Part shown: piece after piece, positions 31,601-37,659 of the stretch
How positions within the stretch are numbered: position 1 is the first letter of the stretch
Layout: the number at the start of each line of letters is the position of its first letter
DNA from: Capillidium heterosporum
Lineage: Eukaryota; Entomophthoromycota; Entomophthoromycetes; Entomophthorales; Capillidiaceae
Assembly: GCA_016630905.1 (NCBI GenBank)
Contig: WBMQ01000026.1
Location: forward strand, 10,001 to 47,659
Length of the DNA stretch: 37,659 bases
Direction of reading: 5' to 3'
Made by a program: the position numbers and the translations under genes
Notes under the pieces: model-generated
Told to the model about the DNA's origin: nothing
Seen by the model: the letters and a program-made list of their open reading frames with translations, nothing else
Databases searched by the model: none

Positions 31601-34600
31601 TGGGCCTAAGGGCCCACAGAAAGGAAGGAGGGCAGCAGTAAGACGGGAAAGCAGCGTAGAGTGGGCCTAAGGGCCCACAGAAAGGAACAAGAGTAAGACG
31701 GGAAAGCAGCGTAGAGTGGGCCTAAGGGCCCACAGAAAGGAAGGAGGGCAGCAGTAAGACGGGAAAGCAGCGTAGAGTGGGCCTAAGGGCCCACAGAAAG
31801 GAACAAGAGTAAGACGGGAAAGCAGCGTAGAGTGGGCCTAAGGGCCCACAGAAAGGAGGGCAGCAGTAAGACGGGAAAGCAGCGTAGAGTGGGCCTAAGG
31901 GCCCACAGAAAGGAACAAGAGTAAGACGGGAAAGCAGCGTAGAGTGGGCCTAAGGGCCCACAGAAAGGAGGGCAGCAGTAAGACGGGAAAGCAGCGTAGA
32001 GTGGGCCTAAGGGCCCACAGAAAGGAAGGAGGGCAGCAGTAAGACGGGAAAGCAGCGTAGAGTGGGCCTAAGGGCCCACAGAAAGGAGGGCAGCAGTAAG
32101 ACGGGAAAGCAGCGTAGAGTGGGCCTAAGGGCCCACAGAAAGGAAGGAGGGCAGCAGTAAGACGGGAAAGCAGCGTAGAGTGGGCCTAAGGGCCCACAGA
32201 AAGGAACAAGAGTAAGACGGGAAAGCAGCGTAGAGTGGGCCTAAGGGCCCACAGAAAGGAGGGCAGCAGTAAGACGGGAAAGCAGCGTAGAGTGGGCCTA
32301 AGGGCCCACAGAAAGGAACAAGAGTAAGACGGGAAAGCAGCGTAGAGTGGGCCTAAGGGCCCACAGAAAGGAAGGAGGGCAGCAGTAAGACGGGAAAGCA
32401 GCGTAGAGTGGGCCTAAGGGCCCACAGAAAGGAGGGCAGCAGTAAGACGGGAAAGCAGCGTAGAGTGGGCCTAAGGGCCCACAGAAAGGAAGGAGGGCAG
32501 CAGTAAGACGGGAAAGCAGCGTAGAGTGGGCCTAAGGGCCCACAGAAAGGAACAAGAGTAAGACGGGAAAGCAGCGTAGAGTGGGCCTAAGGGCCCACAG
32601 AAAGGAGGGCAGCAGTAAGACGGGAAAGCAGCGTAGAGTGGGCCTAAGGGCCCACAGAAAGGAAGGAGGGCAGCAGTAAGACGGGAAAGCAGCGTAGAGT
32701 GGGCCTAAGGGCCCACAGAAAGGAAGGAGGGCAGCAGTAAGACGGGAAAGCAGCGTAGAGTGGGCCTAAGGGCCCACAGAAAGGAACAAGAGTAAGACGG
32801 GAAAGCAGCGTAGAGTGGGCCTAAGGGCCCACAGAAAGGAAGGAGGGCAGCAGTAAGACGGGAAAGCAGCGTAGAGTGGGCCTAAGGGCCCACAGAAAGG
32901 AGGGCAGCAGTAAGACGGGAAAGCAGCGTAGAGTGGGCCTAAGGGCCCACAGAAAGGAACAAGAGTAAGACGGGAAAGCAGCGTAGAGTGGGCCTAAGGG
33001 CCCACAGAAAGGAAGGAGGGCAGCAGTAAGACGGGAAAGCAGCGTAGAGTGGGCCTAAGGGCCCACAGAAAGGAGGGCAGCAGTAAGACGGGAAAGCAGC
33101 GTAGAGTGGGCCTAAGGGCCCACAGAAAGGAAGGAGGGCAGCAGTAAGACGGGAAAGCAGCGTAGAGTGGGCCTAAGGGCCCACAGAAAGGAACAAGAGT
33201 AAGACGGGAAAGCAGCGTAGAGTGGGCCTAAGGGCCCACAGAAAGGAAGGAGGGCAGCAGTAAGACGGGAAAGCAGCGTAGAGTGGGCCTAAGGGCCCAC
33301 AGAAAGGAAGGAGGGCAGCAGTAAGACGGGAAAGCAGCGTAGAGTGGGCCTAAGGGCCCACAGAAAGGAAGGAGGGCAGCAGTAAGACGGGAAAGCAGCG
33401 TAGAGTGGGCCTAAGGGCCCACAGAAAGGAACAAGAGTAAGACGGGAAAGCAGCGTAGAGTGGGCCTAAGGGCCCACAGAAAGGAACAAGAGTAAGACGG
33501 GAAAGCAGCGTAGAGTGGGCCTAAGGGCCCACAGAAAGGAAGGAGGGCAGCAGTAAGACGGGAAAGCAGCGTAGAGTGGGCCTAAGGGCCCACAGAAAGG
33601 AACAAGAGTAAGACGGGAAAGCAGCGTAGAGTGGGCCTAAGGGCCCACAGAAAGGAAGGAGGGCAGCAGTAAGACGGGAAAGCAGCGTAGAGTGGGCCTA
33701 AGGGCCCACAGAAAGGAGGGCAGCAGTAAGACGGGAAAGCAGCGTAGAGTGGGCCTAAGGGCCCACAGAAAGGAACAAGAGTAAGACGGGAAAGCAGCGT
33801 AGAGTGGGCCTAAGGGCCCACAGAAAGGAACAAGAGTAAGACGGGAAAGCAGCGTAGAGTGGGCCTAAGGGCCCACAGAAAGGAACAAGAGTAAGACGGG
33901 AAAGCAGCGTAGAGTGGGCCTAAGGGCCCACAGAAAGGAACAAGAGTAAGACGGGAAAGCAGCGTAGAGTGGGCCTAAGGGCCCACAGAAAGGAACAAGA
34001 GTAAGACGGGAAAGCAGCGTAGAGTGGGCCTAAGGGCCCACAGAAAGGAAGGAGGGCAGCAGTAAGACGGGAAAGCAGCGTAGAGTGGGCCTAAGGGCCC
34101 ACAGAAAGGAGGGCAGCAGTAAGACGGGAAAGCAGCGTAGAGTGGGCCTAAGGGCCCACAGAAAGGAACAAGAGTAAGACGGGAAAGCAGCGTAGAGTGG
34201 GCCTAAGGGCCCACAGAAAGGAACAAGAGTAAGACGGGAAAGCAGCGTAGAGTGGGCCTAAGGGCCCACAGAAAGGAACAAGAGTAAGACGGGAAAGCAG
34301 CGTAGAGTGGGCCTAAGGGCCCACAGAAAGGAGGGCAGCAGTAAGACGGGAAAGCAGCGTAGAGTGGGCCTAAGGGCCCACAGAAAGGAACAAGAGTAAG
34401 ACGGGAAAGCAGCGTAGAGTGGGCCTAAGGGCCCACAGAAAGGAGGGCAGCAGTAAGACGGGAAAGCAGCGTAGAGTGGGCCTAAGGGCCCACAGAAAGG
34501 AGCAAGAGTAAGACGGGAAAGCAGCGTAGAGTGGGCCTAAGGGCCCACAGAAAGGAACAAGAGTAAGACGGGAAAGCAGCGTAGAGTGGGCCTAAGGGCC

Positions 34601-37600
34601 CACAGAAAGGAACAAGAGTAAGACGGGAAAGCAGCGTAGAGTGGGCCTAAGGGCCCACAGAAAGGAGGGCAGCAGTAAGACGGGAAGCAGCGTAGAGTGG
34701 GCCTAAGGGCCCACAGAAAGGAAGGAGGGCAGCAGTAAGACGGGAAAGCAGCGTAGAGTGGGCCTAAGGGCCCACAGAAAGGAACAAGAGTAAGACGGGA
34801 AAGCAGCGTAGAGTGGGCCTAAGGGCCCACAGAAAGGAGGGCAGCAGTAAGACGGGAAAGCAGCGTAGAGTGGGCCTAAGGGCCCACAGAAAGGAGGGCA
34901 GCAGTAAGACGGGAAAGCAGCGTAGAGTGGGCCTAAGGGCCCACAGAAAGGAACAAGAGTAAGACGGGAAAGCAGCGTAGAGTGGGCCTAAGGGCCCCAC
35001 AGAAAGGAAGGAGGGCAGCAGTAAGACGGGAAAGCAGCGTAGAGTGGGCCTAAGGGCCCACAGAAAGGAGGGCAGCAGTAAGACGGGAAAGCAGCGTAGA
35101 GTGGGCCTAAGGGCCCACAGAAAGGAGGGCAGCAGTAAGACGGGAAAGCAGCGTAGAGTGGGCCTAAGGGCCCACAGAAGGAGGGCCAGCAGTAAGACGG
35201 GAAAGCAGCGTAGAGTGGGCCTAAGGGCCCACAGAAAGGAACAGAGTAAGACGGGGAAAGCAGCGTAGAGTGGGCCTAAGGGCCCACAGAAAGGAACAAG
35301 AGTAAGACGGGAAAGCAGCGTAGAGTGGGCCTAAGGGCCCACAGAAAGGAACAAGAGTAAGACGGGAAGCAGCGTAGAGTGGGCCTAAGGGCCCACAGAA
35401 AGGACAAGAGTAAGACGGGAAAGCAGCGTAGAGTGGGCCCTAAGGGCCCACAGAAAGGAGGGCAGCAGTAAGACGGGAAAGCAGCGTAGAGTGGGCCTAA
35501 GGGCCCACAGAAAGGAACAAGAGTAAGACGGGAAAGCAGCGTAGAGTGGGCCTAAGGGCCCACAGAAAGGAGGGCAGCAGTAAGACGGGAAAGCAGCGTA
35601 GAGTGGGCCTAAGGGCCCACAGAAAGGAGGGCAGCAGTAAGACGGGAAAGCAGCGTAGAGTGGGCCTAAGGGCCCACAGAAAGGAACAAGAGTAAGACGG
35701 GAAAGCAGCGTAGAGTGGGCCTAAGGGCCCACAGAAAGGAGGGCAGCAGTAAGACGGGAAAGCAGCGTAGAGTGGGCCTAAGGGCCCACAGAAAGGAACA
35801 AGAGTAAGACGGGAAAGCAGCGTAGAGTGGGCCTAAGGGCCCACAGAAAGGAACAAGAGTAAGACGGGAAAGCAGCGTAGAGTGGGCCTAAGGGCCCACA
35901 GAAAGGAACAAGAGTAAGACGGGAAAGCAGCGTAGAGTGGGCCTAAGGGCCCACAGAAAGGAGGGCAGCAGTAAGACGGGAAAGCAGCGTAGAGTGGGCC
36001 TAAGGGCCCACAGAAAGGAACAAGAGTAAGACGGGAAAGCAGCGTAGAGTGGGCCTAAGGGCCCACAGAAAGGAAGGCAAGCAGTAAGACGGGAAAGCAG
36101 CGTAGAGTGGGCCTAAGGGCCCACAGAAAGGAAGGAGGCAGCAGTAAGACGGGAAAGCAGCGTAGAGTGGGCCTAAGGGCCCACAGAAAGGAGGCAAGCA
36201 GTAAGACGGGAAAGCAGCGTAGAGTGGGCCTAAGGGCCCACAGAAAGGAGGGCAGCAGTAAGCACGGAACGCGAAAGCAGCGTAGAGTGGGCCTCAGGGC
36301 CCACAGAAAGGAGGGCAGCAGTAAGACGGGAAAGCAGCGTAGAGTGGCCTAAGGGCCCACAGAAAGGAGGGCAGCTAGTAAGACGGGAAAGCAGCGTAGA
36401 GTGGGGCCTAAGGGCCCACAGAAAGGAGGGCAGCCGTAAGACGGGAAAGAAGCGTAGAGTGGGCCTAAGGGCCCACAGAAAGGAGGGCAGCAGTAAGACG
36501 GGAAAGCAGCGTAGAGTGGGCCTAAGGGCCCACAGAAAGGAACAAGAGTAAGACGGGAAAGCAGCGTAGAGTGGGCCTAGGGCCCACAGAAAGGAACAAG
36601 AGTAAGAAGGGAAAGCAGCGTAGAGTGGGCCCTAAGGGCCCACAGAAAGAGAAGCCGAGCAGCAGCTAAGTAAGACGGGGTCCCAAAAGTAAGACGGGAA
36701 AGCAGCGTCGAGTGGGCCCTAAGGGCCCACAGAAAGGAACAAGAGTAAGACGGGAAAGCAGCGTAGAGTGGGCCTAAGGGCCCACAGAAAGGAGGGCAGC
36801 AGTAAGACGGGAAAGCAGCGTAGAGTGGGCCTAAGGGCCCACAGAAAGGAACAAGAGTAAGACGGGAAAGCAGCGTAGTAGAGTGGGCCTAAGGGCCCAC
36901 AGAAAGGAACAAGAGTAAGACGGGAAAGCAGCGTAGAGTGGGCCTAAGGGCCCACAGAAAGGACAAGAGTAAGACGGGAAAGCAGCGTAGAGTGGGCCTA
37001 AGGGCCCACAGAAAGGAACAAGAGTAAGACGGGAAAGCAGCGTAGAGTGGGCCTAAGGGCCCACAGAAAGGACAGAGTAAGACGGGAAAGCAGCGTAGAG
37101 TGGGCCTAAGGGCCCACAGAAAGGAGGGCAGCAGTAAGACGGGAAAAGCAGCGTAGAGTGGGCCTAAGGGCCCACAGGAAAGGAGGGCAGCAGTAAGACG
37201 GGAAAGCAGCGTAGAGTGGGCCTAAGGGCCCACAGAAAGGAACAAGAGTAAGACGGGAAAGCAGCGTAGAGTGGGCCTAAGGGCCCACAGAAATGAACAA
37301 GGAAGTAAGACGGGAAAAGCAGCGTAGGTGGGCTAGGGCCCACAGAAAGGAACCAGAGAAGTTAAGACGGGAAAGCAGCGTAGAGTGCGGCCTAGGGCCC
37401 ACAGAAAGGAACAGAGTATAGACGGGAAAAGCAGGTAGAGTGGGCTAAGGGCCCACAGAAAGGAGGAGGTCAGAAGTAAGCCGGGGAAAGCAGCCGGTAG
37501 AGTGGGCCTAAGGTCCCACAGAAGAAAGGAACAGATAAGACGGGAAACCAGCCGAGTGCCGTGAGTGGGCATAAGGGCCCACAGAAAGGAAGGAGGGCAG

Positions 37601-37659
37601 CAGTTAAGACGGGGAAAGGCAGGGCTTCGTAGAGGGCCTAAGGGCCCCCAGAAAGGAGG
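28612..37659 (+). repeat. Homogeneous GC-rich hairpin satellite, about 155-160 tandem units of 55/57/61 bp
   Basis: Each unit has an 18-bp inverted repeat, GTGGGCCTAAGGGCCCAC (7-bp stem, TAAG loop), then AGAAAGGA, a variable segment, TAAGACGGGAAAGCAGCG and TAGA. The variable segment gives three unit types: GGGCAGCAG (57 bp), AGGAGGGCAGCAG with a 4-bp extra AGGA (61 bp), and ACAAGAG (55 bp). They are interleaved irregularly along the array. The plus strand is strongly purine-biased outside the hairpin. The array runs off the right window edge. Repeated open frames (19-aa period) arise only where several 57-bp units are adjacent, and are not genes. Confidence 0.96.
36060..37659 (+). repeat. Irregular terminal part of the satellite with many small indels
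   Basis: From about 36,060, and heavily from about 37,290, units carry single-base insertions and deletions, duplicated bases in G and A runs, and small rearrangements (for example around 36,260 and 36,650-36,690). The hairpin and spacer order is otherwise unchanged. The pattern resembles uncorrected long-read error at a contig end more than old mutational decay, which on the left edge of the array is dominated by substitutions. Confidence 0.7.

Noticed and set aside
28789-36352. Open frames with a 19-residue repeat (GLRAHRKEGSSKTGKQRRV) and their minus-strand counterparts
   Set aside because: They exist only where several 57-bp units adjoin; the 55- and 61-bp units shift the frame, so no long protein is encoded. 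They are products of the satellite period.
28612-37659. CRISPR array (regular repeats with palindromic parts)
   Set aside because: The spacers are themselves repeated, not unique, unit length varies by variant, and the DNA is eukaryotic. It is a satellite.
28612-37659. Telomeric repeat, because of the CTAAGGG motif
   Set aside because: The unit is 55-61 bp with a hairpin. No simple telomere hexamer or heptamer runs are present. Subtelomeric position remains possible but unshown.
1-37659. tRNA or rRNA genes
   Set aside because: I saw no cloverleaf with A/B boxes and no rRNA-like conserved blocks on either strand, though a covariance-model scan would be more sensitive.

Overview
This window is eukaryotic, AT-rich nuclear DNA, and a fungus is the most likely source. 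Its genes are split by very short GT...AG introns (37-58 bp), the standard code reads through cleanly, and there are no bacterial operons or Shine-Dalgarno sites. Old LTR copies have decayed by C:G to T:A transitions, as fungal RIP or methylcytosine deamination would produce. I cannot name the species; an early-diverging AT-rich fungus is a guess.

Left third (1-11,100): the gene-bearing part. Two oppositely oriented copies of one IS630/Tc1-like DNA transposon lie here: the first is cut by the window edge (1-731), the second is 6026-8557. Between them sit a four-exon ACOT13/THEM2-like acyl-CoA thioesterase (880-1465, minus), a 921-bp solo LTR with perfect TSD (2376-3296), coding-like relics, and a three-exon SABATH-family carboxyl methyltransferase (4476-5598, minus). 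A solo LTR (8885-9539) and a five-exon short-chain dehydrogenase/reductase (9685-10837, plus) follow. Thioesterase, methyltransferase and SDR could act on related acyl or carboxylate metabolites, but nothing in the sequence proves a pathway.

Middle (11,100-24,280): a nested graveyard of solo LTRs and fragments from three families, called A (TGTAAGG...CCCAACA, 635 bp), B (TGTCAAC...CCAACA, about 635-900 bp) and C (TGTAACAACC...CCTTACA, about 655-1040 bp). I recognise no gag, pol or env coding. A young, apparently intact 3.8-kb MULE DNA transposon (12257-16052) with 291-bp TIRs sits inside a decayed C-family LTR. Its transposase has two introns, a FAR1-like domain, a DDE core, a SWIM zinc finger and a C-terminal zinc knuckle.

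Right part (24,281-37,659): one large satellite array that runs off the window. Its left edge is AT-rich, diverged, and interrupted by three solo LTRs (one each of B, C and A, each with a perfect 5-bp TSD). It passes into a GC-rich, nearly homogeneous core (28,612 onward, roughly 155-160 units of 55, 57 or 61 bp). Most units carry a short inverted repeat (GTGGGCC-TAAG-GGCCCAC in the core, TGTATAC-type stems at the edge), so the hairpin persists while the stem sequence changes. The last ~1.6 kb is full of small indels and may be low-quality assembly.
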